Assembly: GCA_016081115.2 (NCBI GenBank)
Contig: JABTTQ020003424.1
Span: 496,001-560,000 of the forward strand
DNA from: Rehmannia glutinosa
Taxonomy: Eukaryota > Streptophyta > Magnoliopsida > Lamiales > Orobanchaceae
Length of the DNA: 64,000 bases
Reading direction: 5' to 3'
Of the stretch, positions 23,365-34,282 are shown piece by piece (positions within the stretch are counted from its first letter, which is position 1; each line of letters begins with the position of its first letter). Under the pieces are notes generated by a model. It ran no database searches and was not told where the DNA came from. It saw nothing but the letters and a program-made list of their open reading frames with translations. Both the position numbers and the translations under genes were made by a program.

Positions 23365-24003
23365 TCAGAAAAAACGACACTATTGATACCGGATCAAGCA
23401 ATGATTCACAAAATGATTGAACAATCACGTTGTCACATAATAGCTTCCCTAAGATAAGTAGAAGGTAAGAGAACTACGTAGAGTTTTGATTCCTCTATGA
23501 GGATACGTAGGCAATTTTATTTTAATATTCAAAGTTAAATTTAAAATTTTTAACTTAGAATATTAAAATAAAACTCAAACCCGTTTTTTTTCTTCTTTGT
23601 GGTTTGTACTTTGTAATTTAAATTTAATACGAAATTGTAGTAATTTGTAATTTTATTTTTAAATTGTACTTTGGAATTGTAATATCTTAGAAGTTTTCAT
23701 TTATATTTTGTAACTTAATTTTTTTTTAATAAAGTTGTAAATTGTAAGTTGTAATTTTACTTTTAAAGCAATAAAGTCAATTTTTTCTTACTTAATTTCG
23801 TTTTCTTCAGTAATTTTTAATTTATTCAATATTAAAAATTCAAAAAAATAATAAATAAAAAAACCAAAAAAAAAGGGGAATCGGCGGTTCGGTACCGGAA
23901 CTGAAACTGTCTTTAGAATGGTCAGGTTCTGGTTTCACCCCTCCCGATTTTTGAAATCGTGGTTCGAACCTGGGCAGGTGGTTTGAATCATTGAACACAT
24001 CTA

Positions 24004-24501
24004 AGTACAAGGGGGTAGAGTGGAATTTACAATTTTTTGAAAATTGCAAAAAAACCCTTGAAGTTTAATTTTGTCTTTAATTTGATGGTGGTGATATTAT
24101 TCTATAAATGTAGGGGATTTTTGAAATATTTTTCTTATGAAGGGGAATAAAATAAGATGTATTCAAGCCTTCAGGTGATTCTTGTAATTTTCAAAAATCA
24201 TGATTTTTTTTTCTAATTGGCCAAAGCATGACCCTTTTTTTGTGTGGTAATTATTCGCTATTTTGTATGGTTGGATCTTCCCAGTTTGGTGAGTTGGATA
24301 TTTATGATATAAAATTTCGTGCAAGTGGGCATACTTGATGACAACTGGGAGCAAAACCCTATACCTTAATTTCATGATAGAACCTAATTTTTTTTCTTTT
24401 TTGAGGGGATAGAACCTAAATTATATATATACTAGAATAACATCCTTGTGCTAATGGGATTTATCCAAAAATAATTTTAGCATCATAAATTTAAAAGATA
24501 T

Positions 24502-24536
<35 letters not shown>

Positions 24537-24537
24537 A
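24004..24537. repeat. Duplicated host segment, copy 2 (middle part)
   Basis: Continuation of copy 2 after the hAT element, colinear with 18755-19275. It ends in a (TA)n(TG)n microsatellite at about 24501-24541, where the next insertion begins. Confidence 0.8.
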
Positions 24538-25119
24538 TATAGAGAGAGGGGATCCCATGAGACCGCCCTCCTAGGTAAGACTATAGGACCATATCTACTG
24601 TCTACACCATCAAAAAAATAAATCAATGGCCAAGATATGAACAAATATATACAACAATTCATATGAAAGTATACATTAGAATGGGTAAAATAGGAATCCA
24701 AGAAATTAAATATGGTAACCGCCTCCTACAAATTAGGGACGTGATCTGTTATTGATCACGTCCCCATAATCACTCGATTCACCTTTCCTTTCTCTCCCTT
24801 CTTCACAAGAACATGCAAATTATTCAAATTTGGCAACAGAATCATGCAACAATTAATGAAAAGTATACACTTCCACTAAACTAACTATACATTAAAACAT
24901 TACTAAGTATACATAAATAATTAGGGGGAATTTTTTAAGTACTCATTATGGATAGTGGGTATTTTTTTTCTACCAATAGACATAAGAAAACTCTTTTCTA
25001 CCCAATTTGACAAAAATGCCCCTCCTTTAATTTGAAGATTGAATTTTGAAACTGATGCAATTAATGCTTTTCTTGAAAATCGTGTACACTTCTCCCCAAA
25101 TACACACACCTATGTATAA

Positions 25120-25340
25120 AATCATATGCCCATATCGTGCCCTATCGTGCTCATATCGTGTCAACCCCCATGTACATATACATAAAAAAGGCACGATATA
25201 TCGTGCCTAATTTTAATTGAGGCACGAATATATCGTGCCTAATTTTAACTGAGGCACGAATATTGGGCATGATATTGTGCCTAATTTTAACTGAGGCACG
25301 AATATATCGTGCCTATATTGTGCACGATATCGTGCTCGTT
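25120..25340. repeat. Tandem palindromic repeat, core GGCACGATATATCGTGCC
   Basis: Four or five units of about 32-42 bp. Each has a perfect or near-perfect 18-bp palindrome (first at 25190-25207) followed by TAATTTTAACTGA. Each unit could form a stem. Confidence 0.75.
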
Positions 25341-25432
25341 TTTTTAATCCCATCTCGGTTCTTCTTCAGTTCACGTAGGCAATTTTACCTTCGCTTATGC
25401 ACTTCTGGTGTTGCTTTCTAGTAGTTACCTAC

Positions 25433-26045
25433 TGTTGATGTGCATTTCGATCAACAAGCAAAATATATGAGAATATAATATGTGGAAATGGAAATGGACT
25501 CCAATTCGGGGCTAATTCTGTCTTTTTATATATGATGCCGAGTAGAAAGTTCTGGTCGGTTTTAGTGTACAACAGTAGTTTTACAAGCGTTTTCTCTAGT
25601 ATTTTTCTCTTTTTCTTTTCCTCATAAATGATGCTCTATTTATATCCATCTCATTAGTGGGTTTTTAATAACCACTATTACACTTAACACTTAAATAATT
25701 TTAAAGGGACACTTGTCCTTCCCTAAGCATGCATGCCGGCCAAGTGTTTGCCACTTGTCGACTCATCTGGTTGTCGTGCTGACAAGTGTCAGCTTACTCA
25801 TGCTAATGATGCACTTAGCCTTCCCTAACTGGATCGTTATCCTTTAAATTTCCCGCCATAAACTTCCCGCCCCGAGCCCAATCCTTGACGTCACCAGGTC
25901 GGTTGTTGACGTCATCATGTGGGTCCCACATGTCCATGTGCTGGTTGGCCATGTGGACCAATTTGCAGCCAGCTCGGCTCGGGTGTCATCACCTACCATG
26001 GTGTAGAGCTTGGTGCTTTTTGAAAAAAACACTCCATTTTCAACA
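25433..26045 (-). repeat. LTR-like block
   Basis: Bounded by TGTTGATGTGC and TTTTCAACA. Read on the minus strand it has a GC-richer section, then GATATAAATAGAGCATC (a TATA-box-like signal), then a leader-like stretch ending in GCACATCAACA, which is the layout of a plant LTR. I could not find a matching target duplication, so it may be truncated or misbounded. Confidence 0.4.
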
Positions 26046-26459
26046 CACGTAAAACAAGGGTGATGTGTGAAAATGAAAAAGCCCTTTCCACTGATTCCTC
26101 CTTCCCTACCCCATTTTTCGCAGATTCACAGTCAATACAATTTGCTTCCAAGTTTCAGGTGTTTGCATCTATGTGTGTCTAATTTTATATTCCTCCCACC
26201 AACATTAATCTAATTCCATTCCATGGTGTGCTGCTTGTGCATAGAGAAAAATAATTTTGAGAAAGAGGTAGACAGTGGAACTTGGAAGTGCACAAGTGAT
26301 AAAACCAAGCTGAAAAAGATATTGCGCAATTGCTTTTACAAGCCTCAAGGTATTGTGGTAAAAGAACCCCAAAAGTGGATAGAAAATATAGTTTTTTATT
26401 CTACATGTCAAAAAAGTCTTATCTCTTATCCCAAATGGGTAATTCCCACCATTTACCCT

Positions 26460-26935
26460 AAATAATTAACTAAGTATACAATTGCACTAAACTACTTGTA
26501 CATTAAAACATTACTATGTATACATAAAACATTTAACTAAGTATACAATTACATTGAAATATTACTAAGTATACAGAAATATTAAAATATTACTAAGTAT
26601 ACAATTTAACTATACATTAAAATATTACTAAGTATACAGAAATATTTAACTAAGTATACAATTATACTGAACTAAATACACAGTTCCACTGAATTAGTTA
26701 TATAACTAAGTATACAATTTCATTGAACTAAGTATACAAATCCATATAACTAAGTATAGAAATTCACTAAAATTACTTATTAAACTGCTTATATAACTAA
26801 GAATACGATTCCACTGAACCAAGTATACAAATCTACTGAACTAAATATACAATAAAACATGACTAAGTATACAAGTCCACTGAACTAAGTATACAATTCC
26901 ACTGAACTAAATATATGATAAAACAAAACCAAATT
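26460..26935. repeat. Minisatellite of CTAAGTATACAATTCCACTGAA units
   Basis: About twenty diverged units of 14-24 bp built on AAGTATACAA plus a variable TCCACTGAAC tail. A few related units also sit near the left end of the same insertion at 24850-24915, so they may be inward-facing subterminal repeats of the element. Confidence 0.7.
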
Positions 26936-27182
26936 AAAAATCGGTCAACTGAAAAGGTAAGATTGTATTTGCCTTAAAAATAGCAATTAAAGATATTAAC
27001 CCGTCTATTTAATAAATTGATGATATAGAAAGTACAAATATACCCAAATTAGCCTAAAATAACTAGAATGATCTACATCATTTAAAATTTTAAATCAAGA
27101 GTCCATAAGTGTTCCTATGGACTAACCTAAAGGGATTGGTCTCATTTGAACTAATTCCTATATATATATATAAAGAAAAGAT

Positions 27183-28044
27183 CAAAAGAAAGGGGTTGGG
27201 GCGGTTGTGAAAGAGAAATAAAGAAAGAATGTGCTCTACTAATTGGGAACATTTACATAAGACCATCTCCAGCATTCTACACTATTTTGGTGCAGAGTTT
27301 GCACTACTTTAGCGCAAAATCTACATTTCATCTCCAGTAGTCTGCACTATTTTCTGCACTAAAAAAGAATATTCTATAAGATTTTTTCCTTTATTTTTAT
27401 TTTTATTATTTTATAATTGACAAAAATATTATATAAATAATTTTATTTAATATAATATTATTAATTTTTTTATCTTCAAAATTAATCAAATTGAAAAAAA
27501 TAGAATATAATATAATTTTAATTTTAATATTATTTTCAAAAGTAAACAAATTTAAAAAAAAAGTTAAATATAATGAAATTAATATAACATTAATTTTACT
27601 ATTATTTTGTAATAGAGTAATGAAATATAATATTAATAATAATATTTAATGTTAAACAAAGATATATCAAATTAAATAAAAAAATAAAAAGAAAAAGAAA
27701 AAAGTAGCGCGGCTACAATACCACGCTATTTTTGGCGTGGTGCGTAGCAAACGCCAAAATGCCATGACATTTGGCGTCTTGGAGGGTGTTTGGTGCAAAG
27801 ACTATTCTATTTTAGAGTAGTCTTTGGAGATGCTCTCGAGGATAGATGAGAAGTGTAATAACGTCAAGTGAAGCACAAACCAAGCATATTTCGTAATCTA
27901 TTTTCTGGTTGAATTAAAGGATTTGATTATATACATTTTTAATCAAGTGATTGTTAGGTTAATTTCAGAAAAAAAATCATTGAGAAATTTTAGAAAGGTG
28001 GGCGATTTATAAGAAATAATTTATATGTTATTTTTCAAAGTTTG
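27183..28044. repeat. Duplicated host segment, copy 2 (right part)
   Basis: Colinear with 19276-19551, interrupted by the MITE at 27261-27837. It ends at the same point as copy 1 (TTTTTCAAAGTT). Confidence 0.8.
27261..27837. mobile_element. MITE with GAGCATCTCC-type ends, PIF/Harbinger-like
   Basis: The left end is GACCATCTCCAGCATTCTAC and the right end, inverted, is GAGAGCATCTCCAAAGACTA. An AT-rich centre and a GC-richer inner right arm (GCGTGGTGCG) lie between. It is absent from copy 1 of the duplication at 19345, which proves insertion. The end motif is common in plant PIF/Harbinger MITEs. Confidence 0.75.
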
Positions 28045-28306
28045 TACCAATTCCCTTGTAATTTTGATATATATTTTATTATGACGCATACATGTATTTT
28101 TTTAAAGAAAATCAAAATAAAAGGCATGTCAAAATTATAAAGAAATTATGTTGTACCCAATTTCGGTAGCATCTAATTACCTGTAAAATAGGGCTTTTGT
28201 GGGTTTGGGTTTTTAATAAGGGCCTTTGTAACATTGTAGCCCAAGTTTCTTCAATACTGTCTTTATTTTGGCCCATAATCCTAATAAACCTTTAAAACTA
28301 GCCTAT
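28045..28306. other. Intergenic stretch
   Basis: No gene is recognised. It includes GGGCTTTT and GGCCCATAA motifs, but no transcript is evident nearby. Confidence 0.35.
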
Positions 28307-28314
28307 TAAAACTA

Positions 28315-29245
28315 AGGGTGGCGTTATTGGCACTCCATCTTTCTCTAAATATACCTACCTTCTAAATGCATTACCCCTACTTTTTAAAATATGGTTCAAT
28401 TGTTAAATACACTCCATTTTTTCCAATTTTACCCATTCCCTATTTTTCCTCCCAAATACATCCAAAATGATAAATCCAAAGCGCGGCGGCGGTGACGGAA
28501 GAAATTTCGCCAATCTTCTTTGTTCCGGTAACGAAAGAAGATGAATATATTTTGGATTACACATTTTTTATTTTATTTTAAATTTAAATTTAATATCTTA
28601 CTTTAATTTCGCACTTATAGTTGGATTAGTTTGGGTACTTGTTGGGTAAAAATGTTGGGTAATTGTATTTGGTTTGAATTCTAGAGTTACATAACTTTTT
28701 TTTTTCCTGATTTTTGTCTGAGTTTGAGGAAGAATACGATAGATGGCACGATAGTATACTCGATCGTGTCATAGGCACGATCGAAAAGTAACTACAATCG
28801 TGCCATCGTGCCAAGTGGCACGATCGAAAAGTAATTACGATCGTGCTATCATGCCACTTGGCACGATGGCACGAGAAAAGTTTTAACTGCACTGCGATCG
28901 TGCCAAGTGTCGTACTTTTGTTATTCAACAGAAAATTTTCAACTGTAAAAATGGAAAAAAAAAATAACACTTTTAAGCTGCAAATTAATGTTATATTTAT
29001 ATTATTCGACAAAATTAACTTTTTGTTGTTCATATTTGCAACAATGTGAGTGTTTGAAAATCTGGGATTTACAAAAAAATTAATTCGGCTTTTTACAAGA
29101 ATGTGGGTGAGTGTGAGGAAGATGAAGTGTATTAAAACTTATTTATTTAAGTAAGGGTGTCATATTCTTTTAAACTAATGGTCTTTTTGAAATTATATGA
29201 AGGTGCGTGTAATTAACAATTTTGGGGGTGTCAATAACGTCACCC
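28315..29245. mobile_element. TIR element, TSD TAAAACTA
   Basis: The left end AGGGTGGCGTTATTGGCAC pairs with the inverted right end AGGGTGACGTTATTGACAC. The target duplication TAAAACTA (28307-28314, 29246-29253) is perfect, and 8 bp fits hAT. It is 931 bp, holds the CACGATCG repeats, and shows no recognisable coding sequence. Confidence 0.8.
28738..28918. repeat. Inverted and direct GGCACGATCG repeats
   Basis: GGCACGATCG and its inverse CGATCGTGCC alternate about ten times, separated by AAAAGTAA(C/T)TAC. Several pairs form local stems. Confidence 0.7.
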
Positions 29246-29251
29246 TAAAAC

Positions 29252-29707
29252 TAGGGGTGTCAATTAGTCTGTGTTTCGTGTTCGCAGACCGTGTTATGAC
29301 ACGGGTATTATATGTTTGACACTAACCCAAATAGGTCATTTAATTATTCGTATCGAGATTCATGACACAAGTACGACCTGTTTATGACACGGGTAACTCG
29401 ACACGACACGACACGAAATGCCTATATAATTTAAAGTTTAACATGAAAAAATAAAAAATAAAAAAGAGAAAAAAACTAAAATTATAAATAAAATACATTA
29501 ATTTACAAAAAAAATGCATTGAATAATTAGTCCAGCGTTTTATAACCAACTAAAACATTACAAAATATGAAAATAGTATGTTCATTATACAACTAAATGG
29601 GTTAAATAGGTTATTCGTGTTTATACGCAGGTCGACCTGGCCTATTTTTTCCCGTGTTAGCCATGTCCGACCAGAATTTGACCCGAACCCACGAAGGATT
29701 GTACCTA
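29252..29707. mobile_element. hAT element, right end decayed
   Basis: It begins TAGGGGTGTCAATTAGTC directly in the target duplication of the preceding element. Subterminal CGTGTT / ACACGACACGACACGA and GACCCGAACC motifs match the other hAT MITEs here. The right end is only approximately recognisable (GGATTGTACCTA). Confidence 0.65.
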
Positions 29708-30029
29708 TATTTGCTAAATTCGTGTTAGGTTCGTATCAGGATATATTGTCTTATCACAAATTAACGCCCTTAATTAAAACCTATTGCCCATCATATAAAT
29801 GCGCAATCTAACAATGTGCTAAAAAATGAATTAACATTAAATTAGTTATTTAATAATATCTAATCTCTAAATACTCATAAATATTGAAAGATAATGTCAT
29901 ACTTTCATTGACATATTTGTCTCAAATTATCTAAATTGAGATCCATTTTTCATATAGGATATGACACATTTAACATGGTCCACACTGTTTTGCATAATAA
30001 ATTTTAATAATTTCATTATATTCATATTT
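29708..30029. other. AT-rich intergenic stretch
   Basis: Nothing supported as a gene or element. Confidence 0.4.
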
Positions 30030-30037
30030 ATTGGGAG

Positions 30038-30297
30038 TAGAGCTGGCAATGGGTGGAACTAGACCAGAATCGATTGGATTTTTGAAAAAATTGGATCGAA
30101 CTGACCGGATTTCGCTCGGATCGCGAAAATACTTGGGCCAACCTAACCCGTTTGTACATTTTGTACACAAAAAACTAGGGGTCAATCGATCGGACCAAAT
30201 AAATTCGACTTTTCTCAAACCTAAAAAATCATGATTCAACTCAAACCTTAGACCGGTCAGGTTAGATAACGGTCCGAGTTGTATTTTGCCAGCTCTA
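30038..30297. mobile_element. 260-bp hAT MITE
   Basis: The ends are TAGAGCTGGCAATGGG and, inverted, TAGAGCTGGCAAAATAC. The target duplication is ATTGGGAG / ATTGCGAG (30030-30037, 30298-30305), 7 of 8 identical. It lies just upstream of the gene that starts near 30430. Confidence 0.85.
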
Positions 30298-30429
30298 ATT
30301 GCGAGCTTTTTAAATGATAGAGATAAATGTGATGATGTAGATGTTTAGGGCAACAATGGGCATTTTCGTTACATCAACCAAATCCACGAGGGTAAATTCG
30401 TCACACAGACAATTAGAAATACGTGGTGA

Positions 30430-31600
30430 AATCACTCCTCCATAGCACATCTCTTCTCACAAAAAACAGAGAAAAGCTTCTAAAATTCTTTACAAATTCA
30501 CAGAACAAGAGAAAAAAAATTCAATTAAATCAACAAACCCATAATTCTTACACTAGAAATCATCACGGAGCTGGTATCAGCTAGCATGTTGGTGATCCAA
30601 CGGCTGTAATTCACCGTTCATTGATCCAATAACGGCACGGCGGTGCACGGCGCCGATTTTTTTCCGGTTTCGTTGTGCGTCGTGTTTTTGGTTGATGGGA
30701 ATGGAAATTGGATGAGAGGAAGTGGAATGAATTAAGGATTCAAATTGGTCTTTTGCGAAGCTAGATTTTCGTGAGAGTTGAAATCATCTGAGGAGGATGA
30801 ATAATCTTAAATCGTGCTCCTTGTTGGAAGTTTGTTGATTTTATTACAGGTAATGAATTTAAATTTTCTTATTGTAGTTTTTTTTTAGTAATCTACAGGA
30901 GTTAGTTTATTGGTTGTTTTTGTGATCATCATCATCATCATGATATAAGGGAACCTGCTTTCGAATTTTGTGTTTGGGCGCTAGTTTGATTATACAGATC
31001 TGTGGTTTCGAAAGAAACCCTAGGGTTTCTTCTAAAATGTGTTGTATATCTAAAAACCCTAATCTCAGTTCGCCTAAGATGACAAGATCAGGGAATTTCA
31101 GAACCTTATAAATTTGATTATAATCAATTCTTGGTTACACCCTTTTTATGCGGAGAATATCTGATTACAGAATTTAGCTCGATCAGATTGCGGACGATTC
31201 TATAAAAACTGCAATTCTGCTGTAGATCAATGCTATAGATTGAATTTCTTTCTGTTCTGCGAAAAATTGGAAAGTCCCTTCTGTTAAATTAGCTCGATTT
31301 TGTCCTTGTATCCTGCTGAATCTTTTTTGGGCCCTTGAATTCACTTGTTCTGATGAGTTTAGATGTGAATTTGAATAGCTGTTGTACCTTTATCAAATTT
31401 GTTTGATGGTGTGTGTTATGTTTGCTTTAGGGCTAAAATGTGCAAACTCTGATATGGGTTTTGAGGATTATGGATCAATATGAAAACAGGGTTGGTGTAG
31501 CCGAAAATTGTGTGCTAAAGGAGTAAAGGTTTAATATTCCCTTTTTGATTTTAGGGTGAACATTTCCAAGTGATTTGTTTGCATGTAAAAGCTGAAGAAT
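30430..31600 (+). other. 5' leader with one intron, for the CDS at 31601
   Basis: A CT/A-rich leader typical of plant 5' UTRs begins near 30430. A GT-AG intron (30850-31554, donor ATTACAG/GTAATG, acceptor TGATTTTAG) separates it from the coding exon. Leader introns of this size are common in broadly expressed plant genes. The transcription start is inferred. Confidence 0.5.
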
Positions 31601-32665
31601 ATGGAGACAAATACATGTAATATTAATCACTTGGATTCAGATGCCCTTTTGCCACCTCGAAGCGGCTTCTGGCTGGATTGAAGAGACAAAATTCTGATGT
31701 AAATTCCCCTCCGCCATCAACTCCTAGTAGTGCTGGGAGCGAAAACGATACCCTTCTCAATAATCCATTGAGGGTCCATTTGAGTAACCCTAATCTTTCA
31801 AATGAGGAGATTGTTGAAGCCTCTAGAATTGCTGCTATAGAAGCTGCAAAGGTTGCAAAGGCTTTAAGATCTAAAGCTGAAGAAAAGGCCGCAAAAAGCC
31901 GCAAAGGCAGTTGCCGCTGCCAAGAGTGCTTTAGATCTAGTTGCCACCATTTCCGAGGAAGCAGCTAACAAAGAGAAATGTTTGAAAAAGAACAAGATGA
32001 AGAAGCATGTAACTGTCGAAGCATTGTACAATAATAAAAACAAAGGTAATACTAATTGTAGAACAGATGAAGAATTGGCTCGCAAGTTGCACCGGACCAT
32101 CAACAGTTCTCCAAGAATTTTGAAGAACACGAATGGCTCTGATACGAAAAATCACAAGAGACTGAAAAGTTCGGCTTTTTCTAAGGAAGGGAATCAGCCT
32201 TCCACAACTACTAGCAATGGTAATGGTTTAGTAAGAGAGGTAGAGACTGAAGGTGCTATAAAGAAGATAGACGTGATTACAGTAGATTTAAACACATCAA
32301 AGCCTGACAAAAATGATCAACGGAAGTTGGATAACGGGGAAGAATGGCGACCCAGTAAAAATGAACGGTTGAAGTTGGGAAATAATGAGATTTTGGATAG
32401 CTTTGGTAAAAAGAGGGGAAGAATTAAGCAGAAAAAGTTGCCTTTGAGTATTTGTAGTTTCAGGGACCAAAATGGCCCTAAAGAGGATCTGAAGTCCCAA
32501 GGCATGCCACTGTTGGAAGATAATAATGTCGGAACTGCAGTGGGCAGTCAACCCTTGTTTTCTTCGGGTAATAGTTTGTTGCCTGCCGAGAGGACATCAA
32601 TGTGGAAATGTCAATCCTTCAAGGTACCCGCTTGTGTTAAACAAAATAAAGTTATGCAGTCATAG
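31601..32665 (+). CDS. Ala/Lys-rich conserved plant protein of unknown function, two compensating frameshifts
   Basis: The start ATG is METNTCNINHLDSDALLPPR. Just after it the frame must shift: at about 31660 CGAAGCGG lacks one A relative to the frame that gives RKRLLAGLKRQNS. At 31893-31897 a run of five A has one base too many, and the frame returns. The net length of 1065 nt is 354 codons plus stop, so the two indels cancel. The protein has a basic N-terminal motif, an Ala/Lys/Glu-rich segment (about residues 75-125) likely to form a helix or coiled coil, a TDEELARKLHR motif, and a basic, Ser-rich tail with KKRGRIKQKKLP that could be a nuclear signal. It resembles plant proteins I know only as uncharacterised, so I assign no function. 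Neighbour of the RRM gene, in convergent orientation. Confidence 0.75.
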
Positions 32666-33584
32666 TCTTGATAGTTTTATCTAATCAACTGGAGGCTATC
32701 GCGATCGGAGTCTGGCCAAGGTAGTTTTCGGTTGTGGTTTTTGGTATACATAAGAGCATAAAGCCTTTTTTTCCCTTTTAATTTCCCTGCTTGTGAGAGT
32801 AGATTGTCATGATTTTTGGACTTAAATGTATATTGAATTATGATTGCTTGGATATGTTTGTTGTATGTTGAGGGTATTGCTGCCTTTCCTATACAGAAGC
32901 AGAGCTTGAAATGAAGACATGTACCTTATCTTTCTCCCTTTAAAAAAAATGAGGAAATAAATTGTTTGGTTATTTTAGTTTTTTCTTGACCAATAAATTG
33001 TTTGTGGGATTGTATTTTAAGGAAGATAAAACTACCATATACTTGTGATGTTATACAATTTGCAGTGTTATGTAGCTCATAGGCAAGCAGCAAAACTGGA
33101 TTCTTTTAGCATTTTCATTTTTTTGTGAACTGGGAAAAGAGATTTTACTAGTGAAAAATATCCTTTCCTAAAAAAAAAAGGATGAACTCCCCACTGTCCC
33201 GTCACTGAGCTGCTTTAGACTGAGTCACCGTACAAGAAATCACCCTTCACCCTGTTACTAGTGTAGTTCTATTTTTTATGTAGTTATTTGAAGTCCAATT
33301 ATTCACAATTGCATTTGATGAGCCTGGTATGATGGAGAAATTGAGGTTGATGAAATATGAATGCTCTGCAGCTATGGTACTCAACATAAACATGAAATGT
33401 ATCTGAATCAAAAGGACTAAATTAATAGGGACCCTTCAACATTTCAATTTTGAACCAAAAGGACTAAATGAATAGGGACACTTGAGGTTCAGTTAATTAT
33501 GAAAAGATTCAACTATCTTTCACGATTACTGATGCCTGTTATATTTATATTTATATTTATTTCTATCTTACAAATTGCACCATG
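32666..33584. other. 3' flank of the preceding gene
   Basis: Probable 3' UTR and intergenic DNA. A small direct repeat (AAAAGGACTAAAT with AATAGGGAC) occurs at 33411-33481. No further gene is seen. Confidence 0.4.
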
Positions 33585-33768
33585 AGATATTTGTTAACAA
33601 AATATAAAACCTTGATGAAATATTGGGGTTGTAATTTTGGAAGATAATTGAATTATTTTATAATTAGGCTATAAATGAGATATTTGTTAACAAAATATAA
33701 AACCTCAATGGGATATTGCGTTTGTAATTTTGAAAGATAATAATTGAATTATTTTATATTTAGGTTGA
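33585..33768. repeat. Two-copy tandem repeat, about 93 bp
   Basis: Two near-identical units share GAGATATTTGTTAACAAAAT and GAATTATTTTATA. They border the MITE at 33799. Confidence 0.65.
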
Positions 33769-33798
33769 ACCCCAAGAGTGGTTTTGTAATTTACCAAA

Positions 33799-34090
33799 GG
33801 GATAATTACAAAAAGTACCCTTGAGACTCGACCTAATTACAAAAACAACTCAGCTAATTTCCAAAATTACAAAAAATCTCTCTTGATATTTTATTCAGTG
33901 TTAAAATTAAGGGGTAAATTATAATATTTTTATAAATATGAGAGGATATTTTAATTTTTTTTTTTTGCTTATGAACGGTTTAATGTTAGTCAAAATAAAA
34001 CCTCAAGAGTATTTTTTGTAATTTTGAAAATTAGCTAGGCTTTTTTGTAATTAGGTCAACCCTGAAGGGTACATTTTGTAATTAACCCTT
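33799..34090. mobile_element. MITE with GGGATAATTACAAAAA ends (second copy)
   Basis: It begins GGGATAATTACAAAAAG and ends TTTTGTAATTAACCCT. Same family as 7748-8032. It lies between the convergent genes. Confidence 0.65.
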
Positions 34091-34282
34091 TACCAATTTT
34101 TACAAGAAACCCTTGGTTCAACAGAACTACACGATGGAGGGGGAATATTTGCCTTGTTACCATGTCAAAATATTATCAGAAAACACGAGACACCTAATAA
34201 TACAAAATCGATGTTGTTTCATTGTTATTGGAAGAAGTTAACACCATATACAATACAAATGACTCGTTTTCGTTTGTTTTAC

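Larger units (their letters stand above)
20203..24003 (+). mobile_element. 3.8-kb hAT transposon with decayed transposase
   Basis: The ends are TAGAGGTGTCCAATAGTTC and, inverted, TAGATGTGTTCAATGATTC. The 8-bp target duplication is TGTACAAG / AGTACAAG (20195-20202, 24004-24011), and the undisturbed site is visible in the paralogous array at 18746-18760. Subterminal regions are full of GAACCGG / CCGGTTT motifs on both sides. Inside are a transposase relic and a nested MITE. Confidence 0.9.
24538..27165. mobile_element. 2.6-kb non-coding element inserted at a TA microsatellite
   Basis: Comparison with copy 1 of the duplication shows this block is an insertion. Its ends are loosely inverted: GGGATCCCATGAGACCGCCC near the left, and AATGAGACCAATCCCTTTAG read inward from the right. 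It contains palindromic repeats (25120-25340), an LTR-like block (25433-26045) and a minisatellite (26460-26935). No transposase is seen; an 80-codon frame at 26223-26465 has no recognisable family. Confidence 0.5.

Noticed and set aside
25120..25340. CRISPR-like regularly spaced palindromic repeats
   Set aside because: The spacers are also repeated and the genome is plant nuclear. It is a tandem repeat inside a transposon.
26223..26465. 80-codon frame with several Cys, in the 2.6-kb insertion
   Set aside because: It has no recognisable domain, lies in non-coding transposon sequence, and its Cys spacing fits no known finger.
31623..32130. Minus-strand frames over the 31.6-kb gene
   Set aside because: They are shadows of the Ala/Lys-rich plus-strand gene.
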